DNA of 64,000 nt from Saprospiraceae bacterium (GTDB lineage Bacteria; Bacteroidota; Bacteroidia; Chitinophagales; Saprospiraceae): assembly GCA_016718205.1 (NCBI GenBank), contig JADKEB010000033.1:62001-126000 (forward strand), written 5' to 3'. Each line of letters begins with the position of its first letter. Position 1 is the stretch's first letter. Under the pieces are notes generated by a model. The model saw only the letters and a list, made by a program, of their open reading frames with translations. It searched no databases and had not been told where the DNA came from. Of the stretch, positions 8,944-17,766 are shown in pieces. A program made the translations under genes and the position numbers.

Positions 8944-10035
8944 ATGATAGACCATAATGCAATACTGCTTGCTTTGCGCAACGTCAAAGACCCTAAAACA
9001 GGCAATGATATCATCTCCGCCAAAATGGTAGAGGACTTCAGGGTGGATGGACAAAATGTTGCTTTTTCTATTGTATTAAAATCCAACGATTCGGAATTGA
9101 AATCAGCACTGAATTTCGCTTGTATGGAGCAAATACAAAATATATTTCCGGAGGCGGACGTACATATCCACGTCAAAATAAAATCTGAAGCTGTAGAAAC
9201 AACTGATTCTGTATTGCCGCAGGTAAAAAATGTGATTGCTGTGGCCTCAGGAAAAGGTGGAGTCGGAAAATCCACAGTGTCCGTCAACCTTGCAGTGGCA
9301 CTTGCCAGTGAAGGGTATAAAGTAGGCCTGATTGATGCTGATCTGTATGGGCCTTCTATACCTACTATGATGGGACTCGTAGGTAAGCGCCCAAAAGTGG
9401 AACTTCTGTATGGAAAACACAAAATCATACCGCTTGAAGCTCATGGAGTTCATGTCATTTCCATCGGATTTATCGTCGAACCCGAACAGGCTGTTGTACT
9501 AAGAGGGCCAAGATTAGGAGGGTTATTGAGGCAGTTTATACACGATTGTCTTTGGCCGGAGCTTGATTTTCTGATAATTGATTTGCCACCGGGAACAGGT
9601 GACATCCAATTGACATTGGTGCAGACTGTGCCAGTTACAGGTGCTTTGATCGTGACCACACCACAGGAGGTGTCCGTCATTGATGCAGTAAAAGCAATGA
9701 ATATGTTTTTACTCCAAAATGTCAATGTACCGATCCTGGGAGTAGTGGAAAACATGAGTTGGTTTACTCCTGAAGAATTACCTGAAAATAAATATTATAT
9801 TTTTGGGAAAGGAGGTGGGTCAAGGCTTGCATCTATGGCACAGTCTGAAATGCTCGCTCAGATACCTATCATTCAAGGTGTGAGAGAAGCCGGAGATGCC
9901 GGCATTCCTGCCGCTGCGGATAGTAAAGGTTATCGCTATCCTATATTTAAACAGCTTGCCAGTAATGTGGTTAGACACATAGAATTGAGAAATCAGCTTT
10001 ATGAGCCTACCCGAATAGTAAAAGTGGAACACTGA
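8944..10035 (+). CDS. mrp: Mrp/ApbC-type P-loop ATPase, iron-sulfur cluster carrier
   Basis: 363 residues. An N-terminal MIP18/DUF59 domain (about 1-85, with VKDPKTGNDI) precedes the deviant Walker A GKGGVGKST at about 103-111, then DADLYGPSIP and LIIDLPPGTGD (switch regions). The family (Mrp, ApbC, NBP35) is thought to bind and deliver Fe-S clusters in the cytosol. The CPxC cysteine pair found near VENMS in many members is absent here (ENMSWFTPEELPENKYYIFG), so any cluster must be held differently. It heads an operon with a NifU-like scaffold gene 58 bp downstream, which supports the Fe-S role. Confidence 0.93.
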   Translation: MIDHNAILLALRNVKDPKTGNDIISAKMVEDFRVDGQNVAFSIVLKSNDSELKSALNFACMEQIQNIFPEADVHIHVKIKSEAVETTDSVLPQVKNVIAVASGKGGVGKSTVSVNLAVALASEGYKVGLIDADLYGPSIPTMMGLVGKRPKVELLYGKHKIIPLEAHGVHVISIGFIVEPEQAVVLRGPRLGGLLRQFIHDCLWPELDFLIIDLPPGTGDIQLTLVQTVPVTGALIVTTPQEVSVIDAVKAMNMFLLQNVNVPILGVVENMSWFTPEELPENKYYIFGKGGGSRLASMAQSEMLAQIPIIQGVREAGDAGIPAAADSKGYRYPIFKQLASNVVRHIELRNQLYEPTRIVKVEH

Positions 10036-10093
10036 CAAATATGTTAATGCTCATGATTCTGATTTTTATTAAAAATATGATTACTTTTGCATC

Positions 10094-10357
10094 ATGATAA
10101 TAGCTAATCCTGCAGATATTTTCAATCGGGTAAATGTGGCACTTGATGAAATCAGACCTCATCTTGCTGTGGATGGAGGTAATATTGAGTTGGTGGAAGT
10201 CACTGAAGACCTTATTGTAAAAATAAAATGGCTTGGGAACTGTGAGCATTGTTCGTTTTCAGGAATGACGATGAGAGCAGGCGTAGAGCAGGCCATTAAG
10301 TCGCGGCTTCCGGAGATCAAAGCCGTTGAGGCTGTTAATGGTTATTTTGTAGCATGA
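10094..10357 (+). CDS. NifU C-terminal-type Fe-S scaffold protein
   Basis: 87 residues, a stand-alone NifU/Nfu domain. The essential CxxC is seen in GNCEHCSFSGMTMRAGVEQAI; the N-terminal part (VALDEIRPHLAVDGGNIELVEV) is the classic Nfu opening. It assembles a labile Fe-S cluster between two subunits and passes it to targets. It follows mrp and overlaps pyrF by 4 bp (ATGA), implying translational coupling. A TACTTTTG -7-like box lies only 5 bp upstream of the ATG, so a leaderless internal promoter is possible but unproven. Confidence 0.93.
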   Translation: MIIANPADIFNRVNVALDEIRPHLAVDGGNIELVEVTEDLIVKIKWLGNCEHCSFSGMTMRAGVEQAIKSRLPEIKAVEAVNGYFVA

Positions 10358-11157
10358 CAAGGCAAGAACTCGTCTCCAACATCAAGTCCAAATCATCATT
10401 CCTATGTGTAGGCCTTGATACCGATCTTTCAAAGATTCCGGCTCATATTTTGAGTTCCGACGATCCGGTATTTGAGTTTAATAAAATGGTAATTGACGCC
10501 ACAAGTGACTTGTGTGTAGCATACAAACCTAATTTGGCATTTTATGAATCACGTGGTCCATCAGGTTGGAAATCGCTTGAAAAAACTATGGACTATATAC
10601 CAGATGATATTTTTACCATTGCAGATGCAAAAAGGGGAGATATAGGCAACACAAGCAAAATGTACGCCAAGACTTTTTTTGAGTATTTCAATTTTGATGC
10701 AGTTACAGTTGCACCTTATATGGGTGAGGATTCCGTAACGCCTTTTCTGGAATTTGATCAAAAGTGGGTGATTTTGCTTGGTTTGACAAGTAATGAGGGA
10801 AGCACTGATTTTCAAATGTTAAAAACATCAACAGGGATGACCCTTTATGAGTCCGTGATAGTGCAATCTCAGAAATGGGGGAATCCCGGCAATCTGATGT
10901 ATGTAATAGGTGCCACACATCCTCAACTTTTCTCAGAAGTGAGGCAACTGGCTAAAGAATATTTTTTTCTCGTTCCTGGAGTAGGAGCGCAAGGTGGAGA
11001 TTTGGAAGCTGTAGTGAAAAATGGCAAAAATGATGATATGGGCCTTTTGATCAACTCATCCAGAGAAATAATTTATGCTGGTGATACGCCCGATTTTCAA
11101 AATGCAATACGTCAAAAAGCACTGACAATTCAGGGTGAAATGTCAAAGTACTTTTAG
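10354..11157 (+). CDS. pyrF: Orotidine 5'-phosphate decarboxylase (type 2)
   Basis: 267 residues. Converts OMP to UMP, the last step of de novo UMP synthesis. Catalytic tetrad motif DAKRGDIGNT is present (about residues 90-99), with FLCVGLDTDLSKIP at the N-terminus, VAPYMGEDSV, and the phosphate-gripping loop FLVPGVGAQGGD. Length and motifs fit the longer type 2 family. Starts inside the end of the NifU-like gene. A MITE has inserted exactly at its stop codon: the original TAA became TAG built from the target duplication plus the first base of the element, leaving the protein unchanged. Confidence 0.95.
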   Translation: MTRQELVSNIKSKSSFLCVGLDTDLSKIPAHILSSDDPVFEFNKMVIDATSDLCVAYKPNLAFYESRGPSGWKSLEKTMDYIPDDIFTIADAKRGDIGNTSKMYAKTFFEYFNFDAVTVAPYMGEDSVTPFLEFDQKWVILLGLTSNEGSTDFQMLKTSTGMTLYESVIVQSQKWGNPGNLMYVIGATHPQLFSEVRQLAKEYFFLVPGVGAQGGDLEAVVKNGKNDDMGLLINSSREIIYAGDTPDFQNAIRQKALTIQGEMSKYF

Positions 11158-11415
11158 AGTATGTTTAAACTTTTATCATTTGGCTCCAAGTGGCAAATTT
11201 AATTTTATCCAGCGTTATATTTTTCGCCGTACCGCGTCAAGCTACGCTTGAACTTCCGGCTATATTTAGTATTCGCTGCGAGCGGCTGCTCGCAGTTCCT
11301 TCTTTATTGAGTAAAGTATTTTACTCAATTCTCGTCACAGACGAGACCATTCAGTCATCTTGTCCAAAATTAAATTTTCTCACTTTCGCTCAAACATAAA
11401 AATTTAAACATACTC
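11157..11415. mobile_element. 259-bp MITE of the GAGTATG family, copy 1
   Basis: Terminal inverted repeats GAGTATGTTTAAA and TTTAAACATACTC, flanked by TTA duplications (11154-11156, 11416-11418). The interior contains four short hairpins: TCAAGctacgCTTGA, CTGCGAGCggctGCTCGCAG, GAGTAAAgtaTTTTACTC and TCTCGTcacagACGAGA. It has no coding capacity. The same termini bound the transposase-bearing IS at 39563-40436, which is the likely source of mobility. Confidence 0.92.
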
Positions 11416-11450
11416 TTAATTAAACTTTAGAGGGTTTAATACTATTATAA

Positions 11451-11654
11451 TTTAGAGTTTGTTTAAAACATATTGAAAGTACGAATGGATTATATGAAAT
11501 CAGAGTTAAAACGACTTTTAAAAACATTAAGATATTTTGTTTTTTTGACCAAGGAAATCTTATCATATTAACCAATTGTATCGAAAAGAAAAGCCAAAAA
11601 ACACCTAAAGAGCCATTAGATTTAGCCATTAAGCTAAAACAGGAATATTTTTAA
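11451..11654 (+). pseudogene. higB: HigB/RelE-type toxin, N-terminally truncated
   Basis: An open stretch of about 67 codons without a start codon, ending 14 bp before the antitoxin gene. It matches the C-terminal two thirds of HigB/Gp49-like toxins: HIESTNGLYEIRV, IKIFCFFDQGNLIILTNC, EKKSQKTPKEPLDLAIKLK. These toxins cut ribosome-bound mRNA. The first 40 or so residues, including the start, are missing, and the remaining 5' edge (TTAGAGTTTGTTTAAA) resembles a MITE left end, so a MITE insertion or excision is a plausible cause. Probably inactive. Confidence 0.75.
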
Positions 11655-11668
11655 ACAAAAAATTAATC

Positions 11669-11959
11669 ATGAACAAATTAACAAGTTTTGAAGCCCATTT
11701 AGATAAGTATAGGGGTAAAATTGGAAGCGAAGAACGAGCAAAATTTGATGCAGATTCTTTGGCATTCAGAATTGAAGTAATGCTTCAAGAAGCTAGAAAA
11801 GAAGCAAAAATGACCCAAGAAGAACTTGCAGACAGAACAGGAACAAAAAAAAGTTATATCTCAAGAATAGAAAGCGGTAAAAGTGATATACAATTGTCAA
11901 CCTTTTACAGAATCATAGAAATAAGATTAGGCAGAACTTTAAATATTGCAATTGGATAA
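11669..11959 (+). CDS. higA: HigA-like XRE-family antitoxin
   Basis: 96 residues. Central helix-turn-helix of the XRE type (MTQEELADRTGTKKSYISRIESGKSD, about 48-73) preceded by a helical N-terminus. The order toxin then antitoxin is typical of higBA. The antitoxin binds its toxin and autorepresses the promoter; here the toxin is broken, so this is an orphan antitoxin that may still bind DNA. Confidence 0.85.
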   Translation: MNKLTSFEAHLDKYRGKIGSEERAKFDADSLAFRIEVMLQEARKEAKMTQEELADRTGTKKSYISRIESGKSDIQLSTFYRIIEIRLGRTLNIAIG

Positions 11960-12060
11960 TTAATAGAATACGACCAGTAAAAAGTGCTTTGATGCCATCC
12001 CGCTTACCAGCAGGACGATAGCAACGCATGGCCATAAGCTACATTTATAAAACCAACCCC

Positions 12061-13173
12061 ATGACAAACATCCAAGGTAAGAAAGTATCCATCGTAAGAT
12101 ATCTAATATTAATTATTCTAACACTTCAAATCTCGTCTTGCACCGGACAAGTAAAAGAAAAATCTGCCAATGATCCTATAGAAATAGTGACGGATAAAAA
12201 GCCATTGATATTTAGAAATAGTATTACAACCTTTCCACAAATTCACACCAATCTAAATGGCATGGTAAGGGAGTTTGTAAGGTCGATGTATCAAGATACG
12301 AAAGGGAATTATTGGTTTGGAACAAATGGAAATGGGATAATACGTTACAGTGGGCAAACACTTGAAAAAATTATAATCGAAGGAATCAGCATAGGAATGA
12401 GGGTGATGTCAATTGTAGAAGACAAAGCTGGACATATATGGTTTGGAACTTCCGAAGGACTCATAAAATACGATGGCAAACATTTCACATCCTTTTCAAA
12501 AAAAGAAGGATTACCAGGTGAGGATCCTGAAATTTGGGGTTTAACAATGGACAAAAACGGACTCATTTGGGTGGGAGCGAATGGAGGCGTTTGTCATTTT
12601 GATGGCAAAAAGTTCACCCCTTTTTTATTGCCAGAAACAAAAGTTGAAGATTCCAAACCAAGGCTTTCTGATAAATTGGTGTTTAAATGTATGGAAGATA
12701 GAAATGGAACGATGTGGTTTGCCACCGATGGAAATGGAATTTTTAAATACAAGAACGGCAAGTTTACCCATTTGACATCTAAAAACGGACTTACTGACGA
12801 TAATGCTGGTTTTTTTGAAGACAAAAAAGGAAATATTTGGATTGGAACATTGTTTGGAGGAACAAGTAAATTTGACGGAACTACTTTCACCAATTTCACC
12901 AAAGATGGAATTATTAAAGGTGAAGAAACCGGTGGGTTTTTAGAAGATAGAAAAGGGAACATTTGGTTCTCGGCAGAAAATGTTGGAGTATATAAATATG
13001 ATGGGACAAATTTCACATTATACACTACTGAAAACGGATTAACTTCAAATCTTGTTCTAAGCATCTATGAAGATAACAAAGGACAACTTTGGTTCGGCAC
13101 ATGGCAAGGCATGTGCATTTTTGATGGTGAAAAATTCGTGAATGCCAACCACAAGGAACCTTGGACGAACTAA
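12061..13173 (+). CDS. Two-component-regulator-type propeller lipoprotein
   Basis: 370 residues from the ATG at 12061; the longer frame starting at 12028 lacks a proper leader. Residues 1-32 are a lipoprotein signal with lipobox LQISSC. The remainder is a run of about seven propeller repeats with the pattern D-x-x-G-x-x-W-x-G-T-x-x-G-x-x-x-x-D-G (EDKAGHIWFGTSEGLIKYDG, EDRNGTMWFATDGNGIFKY, EDKKGNIWIGTLFGG). This is the ligand-sensing beta-propeller domain of hybrid two-component systems, here free-standing and lipid-anchored, without kinase. The ligand is unknown. A paralogue lies 660 bp downstream. Confidence 0.85.
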   Translation: MTNIQGKKVSIVRYLILIILTLQISSCTGQVKEKSANDPIEIVTDKKPLIFRNSITTFPQIHTNLNGMVREFVRSMYQDTKGNYWFGTNGNGIIRYSGQTLEKIIIEGISIGMRVMSIVEDKAGHIWFGTSEGLIKYDGKHFTSFSKKEGLPGEDPEIWGLTMDKNGLIWVGANGGVCHFDGKKFTPFLLPETKVEDSKPRLSDKLVFKCMEDRNGTMWFATDGNGIFKYKNGKFTHLTSKNGLTDDNAGFFEDKKGNIWIGTLFGGTSKFDGTTFTNFTKDGIIKGEETGGFLEDRKGNIWFSAENVGVYKYDGTNFTLYTTENGLTSNLVLSIYEDNKGQLWFGTWQGMCIFDGEKFVNANHKEPWTN

Positions 13174-13537
13174 AAATGAGTGTTGCTAATAGCTAAGTGT
13201 TTTTAGTGTCCTTCATAAATGGGTTGAACGCTCTTGACCACTTATCACCCGCATTTTTGGTTTCTTAACTTGAAGCTTGAAGCACTTACAATTCGGAAAC
13301 TTAATATACATTTGTATAGAAGAATAAAAAAGTAATATGACTTCAAACGTAAGCATCCGACGAACCCCGTATTGCCAACCTTTGCCATAGGTGGTACCTT
13401 TGCAAAAAAAAAACAAAGTCAGATGCGATACGACAAAGAACAAATAGATCAGTGGCTAACAGAATGGAGATGCAGACAGTTCATACAATGAACGCACTAT
13501 AGAGAGACAGGCGAGACATAATGAAGTGAAATATTAA
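13174..13537 (+). other. Intergenic, no credible gene
   Basis: Contains a 17-codon ORF beginning ATGCGATACGACAAAGAAC that could be the stump of a lost gene. Nothing else recognisable before the second MITE. Confidence 0.35.
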
Positions 13538-13796
13538 GAGTATGTTTAAACTTTTATCATTTGGCTCCAAGTGGCAAATTTAATTTTATCCATCGTTATA
13601 TTTTTCGCCGTACCGCGTCAAGCTACGCTTGAACTTCCGGCTATATTCAGTATTCGCTGCGAGCAGCTGCTCGCAGTTCCTTCTTTATTGAGTAAAGTAT
13701 TTTACTCAATTCTCGTCACAGACGAGACCATTCAGTCATCTTGTCCAAAATTAAATTTTCTCACTTTCGCTCAAACATTAAAATTTAAACATACTC
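13538..13796. mobile_element. 259-bp MITE of the GAGTATG family, copy 2
   Basis: Same length and only a handful of substitutions from the copy at 11157, flanked by TAA duplications (13535-13537, 13797-13799). The near identity suggests recent movement. An open frame runs through it into the next gene but is not a real N-terminus. Confidence 0.92.
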
Positions 13797-13834
13797 TAAC
13801 AACAAGGACACAACAAAATTTTAAAACAATAATA

Positions 13835-14920
13835 ATGAATCTATTTATGGTATTGGATAAGATAATATTTTTTGGCTTATTGGCAATGTTTACTTCCTGC
13901 AACGGACAAGAAAAAACAAACACATCTAAAGCTCCAAATACTGCCAAAACAAGTCCAACAGTACTAAAAAACTTTAAGGCCATAGGTTTAGCTCCGGATT
14001 TTGACACCACTTTAGTCAGTCAATATATCCGTAGTATTTTTCAGGATTCAAAAGGGAATTTATGGTTTGGTACATTAGGCGAAGGAGTCGTACGGTATGA
14101 TGAAGAAACCCTTACCTACTTTTCTGATCCTGAAGGTTTTATTACCAACACTGTTTATGCCATTAATGAAGATAAAAATGGCAATCTTTGGTTTGGCACT
14201 GATCAGGGTGTCTATAAATATGATGGAAAGACATTTAAAAATTACAATCAAAAAGATGGCCTTAATCATCTCGATATAAGTCGAAAAGGCATTCTTGTCG
14301 ACAAATCGGGCATGATTTGGGTAGGTACTCATGGTGGCGTTTACCGATATGACCCCTTAGCAGATATAAAAGGCGATCAATGCTTCTCGCCATTTCCATC
14401 ACTCTCGAATATAAATGTTGCAGGCATTATGGAAGACAAAAATGGAAATATTTGGTTTGCTTCGTCGGATAATGGTGTTTTTCAGTACGATGGAAAAACG
14501 ATAGTAAACTTCAATAATAAAGAAGGTTTGAGCGAGAACTATGCAGGTGGTATGGCCCAAGACCAAATGGGTAACATGTGGTTTACAATGAAAAACGGAA
14601 TTTGCAGGTATGACGGCAAAACTTTTACAGAATATACTCCCAAAGACGGCTTGGGTGGCACTGAGTTTTGGGGAATAATAGTAGAACAGTCTGGTATCAT
14701 TTGGATTACAGCACGGGGCAGCACTACAAGATTTGATCCTTCGATTCCCTTGCCAAATCCTAAAGCGTTTACCGTATTTACTCCTGCTGACGGATTAAAT
14801 TGTTGTGTTCAAAGCATGTTTCAAGACAGATCGGGAAATATGTGGTGGGGTGCAGGATCCGGACTCTTTCGGTTTGACGGCACTCGATTTTATCAAGTCA
14901 AGCAAACTGGACCGTGGTAG
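13835..14920 (+). CDS. Two-component-regulator-type propeller lipoprotein (paralogue)
   Basis: 361 residues from the ATG at 13835. The same frame is open from 13571, but those 88 codons are MITE sequence. The N-terminus is a lipoprotein signal (LLAMFTSC then NGQEK). At least seven propeller repeats follow (QDSKGNLWFGTLGEGVVRYDE, EDKNGNLWFGTDQGVYKYDG, QDRSGNMWWGAGSGLFRFDG). It is a clear paralogue of the protein at 12061 with a similar C-terminal repeat; both probably arose by tandem duplication, with the MITE landing between them. Function is likely ligand sensing or scaffolding at the membrane. Confidence 0.85.
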   Translation: MNLFMVLDKIIFFGLLAMFTSCNGQEKTNTSKAPNTAKTSPTVLKNFKAIGLAPDFDTTLVSQYIRSIFQDSKGNLWFGTLGEGVVRYDEETLTYFSDPEGFITNTVYAINEDKNGNLWFGTDQGVYKYDGKTFKNYNQKDGLNHLDISRKGILVDKSGMIWVGTHGGVYRYDPLADIKGDQCFSPFPSLSNINVAGIMEDKNGNIWFASSDNGVFQYDGKTIVNFNNKEGLSENYAGGMAQDQMGNMWFTMKNGICRYDGKTFTEYTPKDGLGGTEFWGIIVEQSGIIWITARGSTTRFDPSIPLPNPKAFTVFTPADGLNCCVQSMFQDRSGNMWWGAGSGLFRFDGTRFYQVKQTGPW

Positions 14921-15097
14921 TTTTGATATGATATATATTACCGATCCATTATCCAAAATAAAAGTAGTTTAAAACATCTCTAAATCAATCTTTTTTAGCT
15001 AACTTTGATGGGCAATAGGGGGTAGGGATAGAGAGAATGTCGTAGGGGCAAAATTGTCAAACAGTCGAAAATTTTTTCAAAATTTAAAATAATATCT

Positions 15098-15838
15098 ATG
15101 AAGGCAATACTAATAGCAACTTTGATAGCCATTTCAATCAAATCTTTTGGGCAAGATATGCAGAAGTATCTTTCTGAAACTAAAGAGATGGTAACACAGA
15201 AAAAGTACAAAGAAGCACTTGAACGTTATATTTGGTTTCAAGATCATGCTCTTGAATATAACAAAGCTATGTCTGGTGTTCGTTTGTCTTTTGCATTATC
15301 ATACTGGAAAGAGCTTGCAGAGGTTTATCCACCGGCCATGATAGCATTAATTGAGATGCGCGATATCAAGACAAAAGCAATTTTGGATAGTAATGCATCA
15401 TTAAATTTATTTGCAGATGTGGTGGGACTGAATAGAACATTGGGAGAAGCAAATAAAACCATTGAACTTTTTGAAAGTATAAGACAACTGCATCCTGACA
15501 AATCTCAATATTGTTGGTTCTATGCTAGGGACGCATTGTTCAATGCGAAGAGATATGATATAATAAAGAACTATATTGGAAACCCAATAAACGAATTTGC
15601 AGTTCTAAAAAGTCAATACGACTTAATGAACTCATTGCAAAAAAATCAAAATATGAATCGCCCTGAATTGAAACGCCCTGAATTGAAATTACATTCTGAC
15701 AACAACTTTGTAAAAAAGAGCTTAGAATTAATTGAATTTTCCATTGCCGTAAATGACTTGAAATCTGCAAAAGAAATTAGGGAACAAGCAATGACAATTG
15801 TATCAGACATTCGTCTTAGAGATTATAAAATTGAATAA
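15098..15838 (+). CDS. Secreted TPR-like hypothetical protein
   Basis: 246 residues with a signal peptide (MKAILIATLIAISIKSFGQ). The mature part is helical and resembles degenerate tetratricopeptide repeats (KKYKEALERYIWFQDHALEYN, LFADVVGLNRTLGEANKTIELFE). A short tandem repeat RPELKRPELK occurs near residue 190. Not assigned to a known family. It stands alone between the propeller gene and a Crp-type regulator. Confidence 0.55.
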   Translation: MKAILIATLIAISIKSFGQDMQKYLSETKEMVTQKKYKEALERYIWFQDHALEYNKAMSGVRLSFALSYWKELAEVYPPAMIALIEMRDIKTKAILDSNASLNLFADVVGLNRTLGEANKTIELFESIRQLHPDKSQYCWFYARDALFNAKRYDIIKNYIGNPINEFAVLKSQYDLMNSLQKNQNMNRPELKRPELKLHSDNNFVKKSLELIEFSIAVNDLKSAKEIREQAMTIVSDIRLRDYKIE

Positions 15839-15979
15839 ATCATATCATAGTATTAAGAGTATGAATTGATTTATGTTGGTTAGATAAATCAGCAATTTTC
15901 TTTTATGCAATCTGCTTTGTAACAAACCGCCCATCCAACAGATATAATTATCTCAAATAAATATTATTACCGAGACATA

Positions 15980-16552
15980 GTGGATAAATTCAAACAATTT
16001 TTAAAAAAGATATCACCTATCACAGAAACCGAGTTTGCTGAAACGATTTCTTATTTTACTGAGCTCAATCTACAAAAAGGGGATTACTTTGTAAAGCAAG
16101 ATAAGATTTGTAAACATATTGGATTTATTATAAGCGGAACGATAAGAATTTATTATATCAACTCAAAAGGAGAAGAAACTACTTATGGGTTTTGCCAGGA
16201 AAACTGTTTAACTACTTCATTCAAAAGTTTCCTTTCACAAACACCAAGTCATTTGGTTTTACAGGCTTTAGAGAATACTCGTTTGCTCACTATTGATTAT
16301 GAACATTTGAATTTACTTTATAAAAAGTATCCAACTTGGCAAAACATTGGAAGAATTATTACTCAAAATGAATTTTTAATCATGGAGCAATACGCTTCTG
16401 TATTGAACAACGAAACGGCCAAAGAAAAATATTTGAGACTTTTGAAAGAACAACCCAACGTACTACAAAAGGCAAGCATTGAAGATATTGCGTCATATTT
16501 GGGTGTGACAAGAAGAACTTTGTCAAGAATACGCCAGGAAATATCAAAATAA
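15980..16552 (+). CDS. Crp/Fnr-family transcriptional regulator
   Basis: 190 residues, GTG start giving MDKFKQFLKKISPITETEF, the normal opening of this family in Bacteroidota. Residues about 20-115 form a cNMP-binding-like beta-roll (LQKGDYFVKQDKICKHIGFIISGTIRIYY); the C-terminus carries a winged HTH (ASIEDIASYLGVTRRTLSRIRQEI). The cAMP-contacting residues of Crp are not conserved, so the effector is unknown. It lies 81 bp upstream of arsM on the same strand and may regulate it. Confidence 0.88.
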   Translation: MDKFKQFLKKISPITETEFAETISYFTELNLQKGDYFVKQDKICKHIGFIISGTIRIYYINSKGEETTYGFCQENCLTTSFKSFLSQTPSHLVLQALENTRLLTIDYEHLNLLYKKYPTWQNIGRIITQNEFLIMEQYASVLNNETAKEKYLRLLKEQPNVLQKASIEDIASYLGVTRRTLSRIRQEISK

Positions 16553-16633
16553 TCATTTGGGGACATTTGTCCTTTCAAGTCCAGAGAACTTCCCTCACTT
16601 TTGCATTATCATTCACAATTAAAATAATGTAAA

Positions 16634-17467
16634 ATGGATAATGAACAAATTCAAAAAAATGTAAAAAGTGGTTATGCTGACATTGTAAAGCGTACCACCA
16701 AAAAGTCTTTTCTTCCAAAATTATTTCAATGTTGCGACCCAAAAGTAATGGCAGCCGACATTGGAAAAAAAATCGGATACAGCGAAGAAGAATTGAAGAA
16801 TGTGCCTGATGATGCAAATTTGGGTATTGGATGTGGGAATCCAACAGCATTTGCTTCCATAAAAAAGGGAGAGACTATTTTAGATCTGGGCTCTGGTGCA
16901 GGTTTTGACTGTTTTTTAGCTTCAAGAGCAACAGGCGATACAGGAAAAGTGATAGGTGTGGACATTACACCTGAAATGGTGGCACAAGCCAAAAAGAACG
17001 CTGAAAAAGGGAACTATAAAAACATAGAATTCAAAGTTGGAGAAATTGAAAATTTGCCGGTTGAAAGTAACAGTGTTGATTTAATAATTTCAAATTGTGT
17101 AATCAATTTATCAAATCAAAAAGAACAGATTTTTAAAGAGGCTTATCGAGTTGCAAAACTCAAAGGCAGAATAATGATTTCCGATATTATTTTACTTAAC
17201 GACTTGCCAGACTATGTAAAAAATTCGGTAGAAGGTCATATTGCTTGTTTAACGGGTGCAGTCAGAAAAGAAGATTATATTAATGCAATTTCCAAAGCAG
17301 GTTTTACAGATATCAGCATTGACAAACAAGCACCATTTCCGATAGAATTGATGCTAAACGATCCTATTGCCCAAACAATAGTTAGAGAAAATAACCTTAC
17401 TGAAAAGGAGATTTCGGCAATAGCCGATTCTATTGCAAGTATTTCTATAAGTGCAAGAAAGCTATGA
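16634..17467 (+). CDS. arsM: Arsenite S-adenosylmethionine methyltransferase
   Basis: 277 residues. A class I Rossmann methyltransferase (ILDLGSGAGFDCFLA, VIGVDITPEMV) with the ArsM-specific cysteines: FQCCDP, GIGCGNPTAFA, ISNCVINLS and IACLTGAV. It methylates As(III) in steps to volatile or exportable species, using SAM, in the cytosol. Length and order of motifs are normal. Its stop codon overlaps the start of the next gene (ATGA), coupling it to a small mercury-transport-like membrane protein. Confidence 0.93.
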   Translation: MDNEQIQKNVKSGYADIVKRTTKKSFLPKLFQCCDPKVMAADIGKKIGYSEEELKNVPDDANLGIGCGNPTAFASIKKGETILDLGSGAGFDCFLASRATGDTGKVIGVDITPEMVAQAKKNAEKGNYKNIEFKVGEIENLPVESNSVDLIISNCVINLSNQKEQIFKEAYRVAKLKGRIMISDIILLNDLPDYVKNSVEGHIACLTGAVRKEDYINAISKAGFTDISIDKQAPFPIELMLNDPIAQTIVRENNLTEKEISAIADSIASISISARKL

Positions 17468-17706
17468 CGATGGATACAAATTATAAAAAATCATTTTTTG
17501 GAAGTATAATAGCTTTTATTTTAGGGACAAGTTGTTGTTGGCTGACATCATTAGCAGTTTGGCTTGGAGGAGCGACAATTTTGACAGGTTTAGCAGCTTT
17601 TTTTGGGCGCTTCAATACCATCATTATCATACTTTCAGTCTTACTTTTTGTGCTTGGCATAATTCAACTTTGGACCCATAGACGAAAATTGAAAAGGCAA
17701 AATTGA
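17464..17706 (+). CDS. Small MerT/MerC-like membrane protein
   Basis: 80 residues with two predicted transmembrane helices (SIIAFILGTSCCWLTSLAVWLGG and IIIILSVLLFVLGIIQLW) joined by a short loop and a basic C-terminal tail. The Cys-Cys pair inside the first helix is the metal-binding signature of MerT-type mercuric transporters; the second cysteine pair of full MerT is missing. Translationally coupled to arsM, so transport of arsenic species or another soft metal is a fair guess. A strong hairpin follows. Confidence 0.65.
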   Translation: MTMDTNYKKSFFGSIIAFILGTSCCWLTSLAVWLGGATILTGLAAFFGRFNTIIIILSVLLFVLGIIQLWTHRRKLKRQN

Positions 17707-17721
17707 CGAGTTGGAACGGGT

Positions 17722-17754
17722 AAAGCTTATAGGTTTCCAAAACCTATAAGCTTT
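17722..17754. terminator. Bidirectional terminator hairpin
   Basis: A perfect 15-bp stem (AAAGCTTATAGGTTT with AAACCTATAAGCTTT) and a 3-nt loop, between the convergent MerT-like and EI24-like genes. T-tails are short on both sides. Confidence 0.7.
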
Positions 17755-17766
17755 AATTAAAAATAC

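Noticed and set aside
11190..11399. 69-codon ORF (MANLILSSVIFFAVPRQ)
   Set aside because: It lies wholly within the MITE and is also present in the second copy, where it runs into a lipoprotein gene; it is a product of the repeat's composition.
13571..13834. 88-codon extension at the front of the propeller lipoprotein
   Set aside because: This is MITE sequence; the ATG at 13835 gives a proper lipoprotein signal.
15655..15690. CCCTGAATTGAAACGCCCTG-type tandem repeat as a CRISPR or VNTR
   Set aside because: Only two units, in frame within a coding sequence (RPELKRPELK).
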